Assembly (NCBI GenBank): GCA_021234155.1
Contig: JAJEKV010000098.1
Span: forward strand, 611,084 to 675,083
Direction: 5' to 3'
From: Isoetes taiwanensis
Taxonomy: Eukaryota; Streptophyta; Lycopodiopsida; Isoetales; Isoetaceae
Length of the DNA: 64,000 nt
Of the stretch, positions 10,986 to 20,882 are shown in pieces; position 1 is the stretch's first letter, and each line of letters begins with the position of its first letter. A program made the translations under genes and the position numbers. The notes below the pieces were generated by a model. That model was not told the DNA's origin, ran no database searches, and saw nothing but the letters and a program-made list of their open reading frames with translations.

Positions 10986-11637
10986 ACCAGGTACCAGTTC
11001 TTATTTATTTATTGTTGTTATTAGTATGGCACCTTGCATTGCAGTTGTATTTGGTGGATCGCACCTATCATATGATGTTGCAATCTTAAATACTAAGATT
11101 TCAGTTCATTTGCTTATGCCTGTGAGAACTCAAATGTCGAGATGGAATTCAACACGTTTGAACTCTATATCAGATTCATCCAATATGTACTTACTGTGTA
11201 ATTTCATCCTTGCTTTTATTTGCAAAACAAACACTCATGGCGAAATAGCTGTTGGTATTCATATATCAATGGTTTTCTTGATCATATTGGCTCTGCCATC
11301 TTTTTAATTTCAACTAGGGAATGCTTGTACGTTTATTGGTGATCTTATCATCCTAGAAGATAATCATTGCCATTAACCTTGCACAATATGTTATCAGAAA
11401 GCGAAAAAGAAGACAGAATATGTGAATATGGAAGGGCAAAAGAGCGCTCTTTGGCCTTGTTAATTATGAAAAAGCAGCCAGAATACGTGAAAAGGGAAAA
11501 AGAGCGTTTTTTGCAGGGATCAAAATTCAAAATAAACAAGGTTTATATACTGCAAACCTACTTATATAATTTGGTTTTCCAATGCAAACTATTTTCAAAA
11601 ATCTGGTCTTCAGACTCTTCTATGACTATACGATGAA

Positions 11638-12245
11638 TAGGCCACGTCTCCAATACATCATGCCAATTGATGTCCTTTCGTAACGGGTACTCAATTCTAA
11701 GCAACATATGTGCATCCAAAGTTCTCTAAGCACATTTGGTTTCTTAAAGCTGTCTTCAGAATGAAATCTTCTTTCACATGCAGCACTATCAATTGCACTT
11801 AAGCATGAAAACTTGCCATAACTTTGTTATGTCTTCATCATGTTTGAATATCTCTCATACCAAATATTTCTCTCATACCAAATATTTCCATCTCTTCTTT
11901 CACAAAGGTGTAAAACTACCATGCTTCATGAATGCTACATCCAGAGTATTGCATGACAAAGCCTCCAGGAGCATTTGAAACTGGAAGTACAAGTCCTCCA
12001 GGAGCATTTGAAGTTGGTTCATGCGCCCTTCACGCCTAGCTTACAGGACAGGATTTGCATCAATACAAAACACATCAACTAACTTCAGCAAGGCATCGCA
12101 AAACTTATTGAATTTTTGTCTTGGAGTCAAATCTTTATGTGATTTTTGCTCAAACACTTTTGTTTCATTCCATCAAACCATGTCCACATATCGCTCATTC
12201 AAATTGTCTACTACAGATTGCACAAATGCCCGTCTAATCTGAATA
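11638..12245 (-). pseudogene. hAT-family transposase C-terminal relic
   Basis: Read on the minus strand, the region gives interrupted coding resembling hAT transposases of the animal ZNF862/SCAND3-like type. The order is VQSVVDNLNERYVDM (upstream), KSHKDLTPRQKFNKFCDALL, then a dimerisation-like end with IDSAACERRF and a following WMHICCLELS. In intact hAT proteins the last block reads P-x-x-(S/A)-x-x-x-E-R-x-F and mediates dimerisation. Several stops are present. Internal duplications (TCCAGGAGCATTTGAA at 11967 and 11998; a 26-bp GGGAACCATCATTTTTTGGA-type word at 12245 and 12288) break it further. Recognition rests on weak motif memory. Confidence 0.4.
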
Positions 12246-12642
12246 CGGGAACCATCATTTTTTGGACAACCGAATACAAACCTTGTGGGAACCATCATTT
12301 TTTGGACAACCGCCTCCTACTACGTCATAGCTTAAGGGGAATGAATGGACTAATATACCATTCCCTTGGTCATGGTGCTTACAAAAACCATTCTGAACCT
12401 TATCCATACAAGAAATTTATTGCGGCCGCCGCGAACATTTCCTTTTGTCCAACCCGCTGCAAAAGAACTTTTGTGATAAGTCGAATAGCTCTCAGTGCTG
12501 GACATGCTTGAGGTGCGAGAGAACATGCAGGAGTTGAACCTGCATTATTGCCATCTGTTTTGTTCTAGAGGATAGATAGGTGCTATAACCAACTACCATG
12601 GGATTCCCATTATTGTCTGTCCCCTCTCTTCTCTTGGCATCC

Positions 12643-12960
12643 GATGACAGCCAGTGGGTTTTGGGCCTAAGTGGGGATTGCCCATTACTGATGGCTCGAC
12701 CACTAGGCTGTTTTCGCGATGGACATTTATTTTATTTTATTTTTGCATCCGATGACAGTCAGCGGGAAATAACTTTTGGATGGGGGTCGCCCATTACCAA
12801 TAGCTTGACCACTAGGCTATTACCACGATGGATGCTCTTTTCATTTATTTCATTTGATTTTTGCATCTAATGACAGTCAGTGGGTTTTGGGCTTTGGATG
12901 GGGGTCGCCCATTACCAATAGCTTGACCACTAGGCGGCATCACAATAGTTATTTATTCTA
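12643..12960 (-). repeat. Three tandem tRNA-like SINE-type units
   Basis: GATGACAG(C/T)CAG starts units at 12643, 12751 and about 12869. On the minus strand each reads tRNA-like: A-box region GCCTAGTGGTC (or variant), a central CCATTACC-type loop, and a B-box-like CCCAAAACCCACTG in two of the three. T-rich linkers, with a TTTTGCATC word before the second and third units, separate them (period 108-118 bp). They are related in layout to the SINE at 17432-17573. Confidence 0.55.
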
Positions 12961-13208
12961 TTCTTTTGTTACCTTTCTTTTCAATTTCTCAACGAAAAAA
13001 AATGAATGAGAGGGAATCCCATGGTAATCAGATAGCACGTCATCTATCGTACGGGCAGGGAAGGGATTTTTCTTTTTCTTTTTCTTTTTTTTTTTTGTGC
13101 ACCTTATCTGAATAACTTCCGAATGGTGTCATCTACAGAAGAGGACTAAAGAAGTCGTCGGTACCTGTCTAAATAGTGGCCAGAGAAAACACACGTTAGC
13201 ACAATTTG

Positions 13209-13231
13209 TCTCCAGACAAATTGTCTGGAGA
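13209..13231. repeat. 23-nt near-perfect palindrome
   Basis: TCTCCAGACAA-A-TTGTCTGGAGA: 11-nt arms around one base. No associated gene. Possibly a foldback remnant. Confidence 0.8.
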
Positions 13232-13363
13232 TAAGAGGATGAGCACATGGTACCTGTGAAAGGCAAGAGGACATACCTTACTTGAAGTTCAACTCCTTGC
13301 AGACGATACACTGCTACATCATCTTTTGTGAACTGTACAAAGAAGAGCTAAAAAAGTACCTTA

Positions 13364-14428
13364 TCAACAGAGAAGCTCCTTATAGACGATATTTTTAGTA
13401 CGCCTCGATGTATGCTCTAGTGAGAGGAGGATGAGTGTGTCTTCTCTCTTCCACATGGGAGTAAGAGCCGTGTATAACTGGCCATGTGCGAATGCATCGG
13501 TACGCATGTCAATGACAACGCGGTCCAATGTCAGCCCCTGGCAGCTATTGAAAGTGGTCGAATAAGATAAACGGAGGGGCAATTGTCATCTGTGAATGGT
13601 CAGGACCGGTTCTCTGGTTGATGGAAAAAATCAGTTCTAGAAATCGGGTATGTACATGCATCGTCCTGGGATGCCTCGTCTAGTACTTTCACCATGACAA
13701 ATTAAGCGTGCATTGACATGACCATAACTCGCATTTTTTACCAAACCCTTTTCCATATCCAACCGTTTCATAATGCGGCATATGGCCCATACTTTAAGCT
13801 TCAGCTCATGGTTGGGTATCCCGGAATGTGTGAAGTTATTAAGGAATGTGAGGTTGCATAAGGGTGGTCACGTATGATCTCATCTTGCTCGGTGATGTGG
13901 TCATGTCGCGATCAGGAACTCTACCAAGAATGCGATCATCGAAGCTATCAACACTCTTATTAATTGTCGACAATCTATTTCGTGTCTTACATGAAACTGG
14001 ATTTCGCAGTATGTCGGATGGATATAAATATTCAATGCTATCTTCTATGCTAGTAGTTGTATTAAATATATCTAGTGAGACTGTCGACTCCTCCCAATTT
14101 TCTCCTATGCGATCGACAAAACGCATTAGTTCAGGGTCATCTGCGTTACAGATCGGTTCTTCCAATCTCATTACACGAAAAATCTATCACAGTGGTGAGG
14201 ATTTTATGGATGCATTATATGCTGCATTTCTTCCCCTTCCTTTACAACAGGCGCGACTTGTCTAAAATCCCCAGAGGCAATGAGACTGTTCCTGCATAGT
14301 CGTTGTAATAGATGATGGGTGCTTTCTATGACAACTTTCAAGTAATCCTGTACGTCATCCTTGGGAGGTCTTTTAGAAACTTGATCAGATAAAATGTTCT
14401 CTGGTGACCCATTTATGGTACTCTTCAT
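13364..14428 (-). pseudogene. Helitron helicase C-terminal half, with deletion junction
   Basis: Three islands. 14428-14204 runs from linker (DDVQDYLK) straight into helicase (VVIESTHHLLQRLCRN, then GDFRQVAPVVKEG). 14171-13839 corresponds to copy 1 residues around ELMRFVD and LYPSDIL. 13582-13364 holds NSCQGLTLDRVVID and HGQLYTALT. In copy 1 the codons on either side of the missing stretch both contain AAAG (4541 and 5717, 1176 nt apart). In copy 2 these are fused through a single AAAG without losing frame. The result lacks Walker A and B and cannot be an ATPase. Confidence 0.85.
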
Positions 14429-14508
14429 TACTGATGGTTGACCAGCGACACGCTCCCTTTCAGTATTGTTTCTCGACGAGCTTTCTGCAGGTTCTTCATG
14501 CTAATTGC

Positions 14509-15504
14509 TTAATGAAGACGATATGAATGACGAATGCCTCTCTTGGGTAATTCGAAAGCTGCCGCTGTTGAATCCTTATATATGTATCCATAAAGGTATG
14601 AGAATATATGTACTGTAGATGCTATATCCACCATAATGTGGCAATCCAATTCATGGAGCAGAAATGCATTATATGGCACCACCCATACATCATCTATAGT
14701 TCTTTTCCTATACTGGACATAACCCTTTGAGTCGAGATATGTCGTTGGAGTGATATCCTTCGTATATTTGTGACAACATGTTGCGCCATCTGGCGAGCAT
14801 CTATGAGTATGCTTATGAATCATAAATTTTTGAACTTGCCCTCGAAGGACTGGATCTGCAGGTAATTCGGCGGAGATCAGGCGGAGATGATCTCATCGAT
14901 GCATTCAACAGGTATCTCAGGCTCGGTTCGAAGGACGAAGTGGGAATGGCGCAATCTGCATTTTTGAAATTCTATGACAGTTATTACATATAATATCTGC
15001 TGAAAAAACTTATGAAGGAGCTCTTTTGACCGCTGCAATATTCTATGGAAACAGCGGACAGCGAACATAGGAACATCAGATGCATTTTGTCCGGACCTGA
15101 GAATGGCCTTTATTTCTATTATGGAATGCCGATGTTCTAAAGTAATTCAATCATTCGTCTTCGACTCTTGAGTACATATCAATCAAGTATTCTCCACAAA
15201 GACGACCAAGTCGGACAAATCGGTCTTCGTGGAGCAACCTAACCCTGTACCATTGTAACTGTATAAGACCGTGTTCATTTTTGAGGCCCCAACCAATTGT
15301 GTCATGCGGAAATATGAGAGGGTATTGCAATGGCTCGTACATGGGATCAAGTATATTTACAAAGGTTTGTTCACCCTCATTTTGTACCCAAAAGCTAGCA
15401 ACTCGAGGTGCAATATCGATCGTACTGTTAACATCTACGATAGCTGTAATATCATCACTTGCAGTTGCACCTTGTACAGGTATATATGCCGATGGCATGT
15501 GCAT
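14509..15504 (-). pseudogene. Helitron Rep domain, HUH motif preserved
   Basis: 15504-15151 carries YEPLQYPLIFPHDTIGWG and LGRLCGEYLIDMYSRVEDE, classic for Helitron Rep proteins. 15068-14877 contains ITVIEFQKCRLRHSHFVLR: the family's FQKRGLPHAH block with an intact His-x-His (RHSH) that binds the catalytic metal. 14823-14509 has the Cys/His-rich MIHKHTHRCSPDGATC, WVVPYNAFLLHELDCHI and YLYGYIYK, where the active-site tyrosines lie. Frameshifts and one TGA after RVEDE separate the blocks. Known function of the family: nicking and joining of single-stranded DNA. Confidence 0.88.
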
Positions 15505-15639
15505 GCTTCCCTTCGTTCAAAGATTTTGAATAAAAGGGTTTACTTGATCAAGAATTGAACCTACGATACCGACCCATTAAAATGGCACACCCTGACCTCT
15601 AGCATATATATATATCACTCTGATTCATCGTACATGTAC

Positions 15640-16017
15640 CAATGTATTAGATGACCCATTTCTCCGCTGGCTCGTAGTCGATGATACGTTCGACCTATTA
15701 TGGTTACGAACGAAGGAAACTCTAAATCTATGAATTGTTCACTTACTCCAACTAAAGTAGAACAATCTATTTACATTTCTCACTAACCTTGCAAAGTCTA
15801 GTATGTTGTAGAGATTATACAGTGCCACAGGGAGATGGGGTAAAGGTGGCAGTAACCGTCTTCCATTGTTGCAACAGAAACCATTTTTTTCAGTATTTAG
15901 TTATGGAATTTGGCAATATGTGCATCTCTTATTCCACATACACATAGTATATCTACGATTTATTGCCAAGTTCATGTGACGCGCACGAGCTCGCCAATTC
16001 ATCGAAGCCTACTCACT
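15640..16017 (-). pseudogene. Helitron N-terminal region remnant
   Basis: On the minus strand, about 15900-15786 reads NGFCCNNGRRLLPPLPHLPV, matching the Helitron N-terminal signature C-C-x-x-G-(K/R)-x-x-L-P-P-L. A CTYCQIP block (C-x2-C) lies about 35 nt further upstream. The frame is broken by stops. The open frame beyond 16017, running into the GA/TC tract, is discussed under rejected items. Confidence 0.65.
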
Positions 16018-16275
16018 CATTGAGCCCTTATGTTGGTTTTCTGGCTGATTAGATATATACGAATGCGGCGTCATAATGGGTATGGGGGTCGTGGATGAAT
16101 AAAGAGAACCGATGATGGTTGTGTTCATTGATGGGGCATCTACCCTTATATCCGTACATGCGACATCTACCTCCATTTGTAAATATCCACATTTTTCCAT
16201 CCATCCCTCGGGCATTGTGTGTACATGCATTGCTAAATTCATGTACATGCTCTCTCTCTCTCTAAATCTCTCTAT

Positions 16276-16429
<154 letters not shown>

Positions 16430-16515
16430 TTAACTTTCTGGGATCGTGAAAACAATGAATAGCAAAATCCATTATCATCTAGCATTAATAATCGAGTCAA
16501 TGATAGAATATCCAT

Positions 16516-17431
16516 GAGTCAATGATGGCATGTCCTATTCTTTAATATACCCACCTAATGTAATCAATAAAGTAAGCATATCTAATTTGGACAAATATGA
16601 TGACCTAAGGAAATCCATATAAAGGCACAACATTGTAAATCAGCATATGTAAATAATTATATTAACCTAGTGATAACCATTATCTCTTATCTAAGTAAAA
16701 GAAATTGAATAATGTAGTGGTCGTGTCTTATCCTTGTGGCCTCTCATTTTCATATGGATAAGCTTATAGCACAACTAGTATATTGAGTAAACAACATTTT
16801 TCCTGTTTGAATGCATTCACTTAAGCTTTTCGAATTTAATAAAGTGGTAAAGTCAAAAGATTTAAGAAAATATATTTGGATATACACATATACCAACACA
16901 ATGCAAATTATAGTTCTCTTCTTTGATTACGGTTCTATTTTATGTGCAGTACTTGCATAGTCAATTAAGACAATATTTGGATGCTTGCATCACAAGTGAG
17001 TGTGTACCTAAAGTTGACTAGTTGGAGTGGTTTCCAACTATAAACCACGACGATTGTCCCAACTACAAAATATGGACCACTAGAGGTGGAAGGTTCTCTT
17101 CCAATTCGTTTGCTCAAAGGACTGATTTGTGCATGTGTAGGGATTAAGAGGCCATTTTTGCAATTGAAGAACTATTTGGGGCTAAAGCAACAAGGGATGC
17201 GATACATATGTCGCTCAACATCTTCTTCATGAAGTGGATATTATTGAAGTGGAAATTTGGTTTCTAATCGAAGACTCATGTTGCCAGAATCTGGCAACAT
17301 TTAAAGCTTTTGCATTATAGGATCATTCATCATGAGCTACATTTAAATTTGCAGCCCATTCAAAAAAGTATTGAGAGAAGCGGTCACATGGATAGTTTTT
17401 ACAAGCAACTTAAAAATTTGAAAATTTACAA
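16516..17431. other. Intergenic, no gene recognised
   Basis: AT-rich DNA with no coding or repeat structure that I can support. Confidence 0.5.
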
Positions 17432-17573
17432 AATTTTTTTTTTTTTTGAAGGCATGGTTGGTGGGACTTGCACCGGCCCATGTCTTCCACCCGATGGTAG
17501 CTAGTGAGTTTTGAACCCTGGTGGGGATCACCCCAATCCAAGGCCTTACCACTAGACCACCACTGCGATGAGC
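17432..17573 (-). mobile_element. tRNA-derived SINE with target duplication
   Basis: Reads 5' to 3' on the minus strand. The tRNA-like head near 17566 has GTGGTCTAGTGGTAAGG (A-box), and GGGTTCAAAACTC (B-box) follows at normal spacing. A short body containing CCCGGTGCAAG-type sequence comes next, ending in an A-run (T-run 17434-17447 on plus). The 10-bp AAATTTACAA flanks it at 17422-17431 and 17574-17583, as expected for target-primed reverse transcription. About 142 bp, non-coding. It would be mobilised by a LINE. Confidence 0.8.
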
Positions 17574-17583
17574 AAATTTACAA

Positions 17584-18398
17584 GTTTTGGTAACATGAAC
17601 GTTTGCTAATGTGGAAATTTTGCATTAATCCATTCTCTCATGCTGGTTCTTCCATATTGCCTTCAAATCCATTTTTAATCTCCATTTGCTTCATAAACCA
17701 TCGACTTTGGTTCAAAGTAGTTGAAAAAACCTTTTATTTTATAGACCAAAATCTGATTTGAAGGTGAAATGCCATGTCATCATGACAAGTGTCCATCATT
17801 TTTGCCATGCTATCAAGCCACTTGTGTGAAGACCATATAAATAGTATACGTATATGGCCATCAACTCATATTTACACAAGAATATTCATATGTGCTGGAA
17901 AGTATCTTCCATAGGATGTTTTTTAAGAACCTTTTAGGAAAGTTCAAAGAATATTCTTTGAGAACCTTCTAAACGCTTACGAGATATTTTCTAGAGCCTA
18001 GGCCAAAAGAATAGCATATAGCAAGGTTCAAACGTGCAGCCTTGTTAAACTTTCATTTAAATTATCATATCTGATTAGATGATGGCACACGAGTAACAAA
18101 CATATATGGCTATCTAATAAGAACAAAGTAAGAATGATATTTATTCTTTTTGTACTATAATGCCTTTGTCACAAATGGTACCTACACATGCAAAAACTTA
18201 TAATTTAACTTATTTTTATGTTTAACAAACTAGCAATGGCGTAAGTAATGACAAGCCTTACAACACTCCTAGTTCATGACAAGCAATCTAGCTGATATTT
18301 TATTCAGTTATTAGATATTTAATGACTTGATAGTGGCTTCCATGTTAGAATTGATATTTTATTAGCATTAATAAATCGCTCATCATGCAAAATGTTAT
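17584..18398. other. Intergenic, no gene recognised
   Basis: AT-rich, nothing supported. Confidence 0.5.
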
Positions 18399-18421
18399 TC
18401 TCTCTCTCTCTCTCTCTCTCT

Positions 18422-18505
<84 letters not shown>
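18399..18505. repeat. (TC)n microsatellite B
   Basis: About 107 bp of TC with one TAGA interruption at 18421-18424. The LINE B remnant begins directly after it. Confidence 0.95.
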
Positions 18506-18508
<3 letters not shown>

Positions 18509-18909
18509 TGAGCGGTTAAGATAACAGGAAAAAATAACACCATGGGCCCCGTGAGTAAGGTGCTAAGGCAATAGATCTGATTCGTCCCTCGATGAAGCCG
18601 AGAAGGCTCAGGATATCTCGATGGAAATTTGATCAGGAGATCACTTGGCTGCTTAGGAAGGAGGCGCTTTACGCGAAGAGAGATTAATGCATGAGATCCG
18701 AAGTTTGAAAACGTAAAAATGAAATCCTTAAAGGACATTTCCAACAGTTCAAGGGGGAGATGGAAACAGTTAAATCAGAGGTTAAGGAGTTGCGCATAAA
18801 GGGTGGAAGGGGAACCAAGCGGACATCAAGGCGGAAGTATTAGATCCAAACAATCTTTCGATGAGTATGTGGAAGCACGAGAGGAAACAAAGAGCCCTCA
18901 ATCTTTAAA
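18506..18909 (+). pseudogene. LINE B ORF1 upstream remnant
   Basis: Directly follows (TC)n tract B. Broken coding includes FQQFKGEMETVKSEVKELR (about 18737-18796), a charged coiled-coil-like stretch expected upstream of the RNA-binding domain of a LINE ORF1 protein. It leads into the frame at 18910. Confidence 0.5.
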
Positions 18910-19620
18910 TTGTGGGTCACTAGGAAAAGGAGCATGAAGATACCATATCCAAGTCACCAAATTTTAATCGAGGAGATGCAGATCAAGGACACTAGCATAA
19001 CAGATGCATTTAGACTTGGGAAGAAAGATCAGGGGACCAGGCATATACTGGTGAAGTTCAGAAATCGAGAGGACCGCTTTCAGGTAATTAAGCAGAGGCA
19101 CATGCTGAAAGGTAAATTTATATGGGTAAATGACGATCTTACTAAGGAACAAATGCAAGAGAAAAAACAAGAGATGGCGAAGTACAAAGATGCACCGAAG
19201 AACAACTTGAAGGTGAAATGGAACAAAGGCAAAGCCACTGAAGACCAAATCCAGGTTAACATTCCTCCACTTTTGCTTGGTGATTCTGCCTATGCTGCTA
19301 GACCCTTCCTCTTGAAAGTTTTTCCACAGAATCATGGTCCTTATGGCAAGTTTAATAAACGGATTTGCAGGGGTAGAGTTTGTGTGGAAAATGGGTTCGG
19401 GATTGTGAAGGAGAAATTCAAAATTCTAAAACATCTACCCATGCATGTTGGCAAGGCATCCAAAATTATACATGCTGCTTGTGTGCTTTGGAACTTTTGT
19501 ATTATGGAAGACATGGGATGGGACATGCTGCCTCTCGAAGAAGAGCCTGATCCAGTTTACTACTATGAGTCTAAAGAAACAAGGAGATCAGATGAGGCAT
19601 GTCTTTGTTTGAAAACTTAG
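18910..19620 (+). CDS. Chimeric ORF: LINE ORF1 RNA-binding domain fused to Harbinger (HARBI1-like) transposase C-terminus
   Basis: One open frame of 236 codons. Residues ~17-110 match the RRM-like/C-terminal region of LINE ORF1 proteins: TDAFRLGKKDQGTRHILVKF and FIWVNDDLTKEQMQEKKQE. LINE A has the diverged equivalents at 26200-26420. From residue ~117 the protein becomes a PIF/Harbinger DDE transposase: PPLLLGDSAY (second catalytic Asp), FNKRICRGRVCVENGFG (catalytic Glu) and a C-terminal IIHAACVLWNF. The first catalytic Asp and the N-terminal half are absent, so it is not an autonomous transposase. The junction is at about 19245-19258. It may be an accidental in-frame join of two decayed elements or an expressed fusion; only transcript data could decide. 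Confidence 0.7.
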   Translation: MWVTRKRSMKIPYPSHQILIEEMQIKDTSITDAFRLGKKDQGTRHILVKFRNREDRFQVIKQRHMLKGKFIWVNDDLTKEQMQEKKQEMAKYKDAPKNNLKVKWNKGKATEDQIQVNIPPLLLGDSAYAARPFLLKVFPQNHGPYGKFNKRICRGRVCVENGFGIVKEKFKILKHLPMHVGKASKIIHAACVLWNFCIMEDMGWDMLPLEEEPDPVYYYESKETRRSDEACLCLKT

Positions 19621-20191
19621 ATGGTCATCTTCTGCTGTGATCATTTGATTGTTCTGCCAGCAGATTTTTTTTCATAAGTTGTTCCTTTTTTAACTTCTGA
19701 AATGTTATTGATTTCATTTTTTTTGGAACTCGAATGAGTCTTAAATACCAATAACACAAGTCGGATAAAGTAAATGAAATTCTATTCCAAATGTTACTGT
19801 CATACAACTGAATACAAGTAAAGTGCATACAAATGAAATTGACCACAAAATACGGACCTGCTTTATAGAGCCTAAAAAAATTCAGGTTAAAGTTGAAACA
19901 TAGTCTTCACCAGTCCCTGAACTAGTGATCTGCAATAACAGACAAAACCAGAAAGTGAATACAAAATCTATAAAACATGTAAAACATTTAATTACCCATA
20001 GCTGTCACAAAATAAAGGTCTTATATTCCTTGAAAAAGTTTACATCCTGAAGAAAATATTTCATTCTTACAGATACATGCTGCAGGGGATGCCAATGGCT
20101 TTTCATAACTGAAATCTTTTCTTTGACAAAAAAAAACTCTACAGATTTATAAAAAAGACAAAAAAAAAAGGCCCAGTGGAGGTGATCTTCT
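19621..20191. other. Spacer inside the Harbinger region
   Basis: AT-rich with A- and T-runs. It lies between the + strand transposase end and the - strand coding stretch, where convergent 3' UTRs would be expected. No gene recognised. Confidence 0.4.
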
Positions 20192-20760
20192 TCACGCGCA
20201 CAGCTCACAGGTTTCTGTAATAGTCTTCACTTCATGCATGGCCCATCTACCTGTATGCTGGATGTAGACACACTCCACATGGGCCTTTTGCTTCAGGGGG
20301 GCTGCTTCTGCCCAAGACAGGACCTCGGCTTCAATGTGCACACCCATATCCATAAAATTCATGACTGCCCGCTGTGAAAGAGAGCAGTGGATGACCTTGT
20401 GAGGGATAACTTCTACCTCATCAACTTCTGCTACAATTGTTGGGGAAGAATCTTGTTCCTGAGGTCTGAGGTGGAGGAGGAGGAGGAGGGCTGAAAAAGA
20501 TTCTTGACTTCATCGCAATAGGGGGAACGAGGGAGGAGAAGGGGCCGAAAAAAATTGTTGAAGACTCCTCTTCAACTTCTTCCCTAGAACTCTCAGGGGA
20601 GTAGTAGATTGATTCATCCGAAGTCTGGTGGGCCAGAATACTCCTCTGGAGAGTATTTTAGATAAGAAGAAGAGGAAGAGGAACGAGGTCGCTTGGGAGG
20701 CCATAGCGTGAATTCTAGAGGGTGGAGGGCGTTTAAATGGGGCAAACCGATAAGGCGCCA
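20192..20760 (-). pseudogene. Unknown protein between Harbinger transposase and Myb-like gene
   Basis: On the minus strand, stop 20192-20194 is preceded by an open stretch of about 90 codons with good protein character, including SPTIVAEVDEVEVIPHKVIH and AEVLSWAEAAPLKQKAHVEC. Upstream, coding continues in other frames across a TCC repeat (PPKRPRSSSSSSYLKYSPEE, then DESIYYSPESSREEVEEESS, then a poly-Pro run). This suggests one protein with a basic/Ser N-terminus, an acidic middle and a folded C-terminus, broken by indels. Not recognised. The location suggests either a third Harbinger-encoded protein or an unrelated fragment. Confidence 0.4.
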
Positions 20761-20882
20761 TTTAATGCTTTATGCTCTGAAATCTACATGCCTACATGAA
20801 CGTACCAATCATTGAATAATAAGACGATTAACCAATTTGAGACAGTTCTAAAAGAAACAAAAACTGAAGTATAACAGAATGT

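Larger units (their letters stand above)
13364..16017 (-). mobile_element. Helitron copy 2 (internally deleted)
   Basis: Minus-strand element of the same family as copy 1. Order on the minus strand: N-terminal region (about 15960 down to 15786), Rep (15504-14509), and helicase C-half (14428-13364). About 1.2 kb that copy 1 has between its YLKA and KAVIES codons is absent here, which removes the linker and helicase motifs Walker A and B. Element termini were not located. The (TC)n tract at 16279-16427 lies just upstream. Confidence 0.85.
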
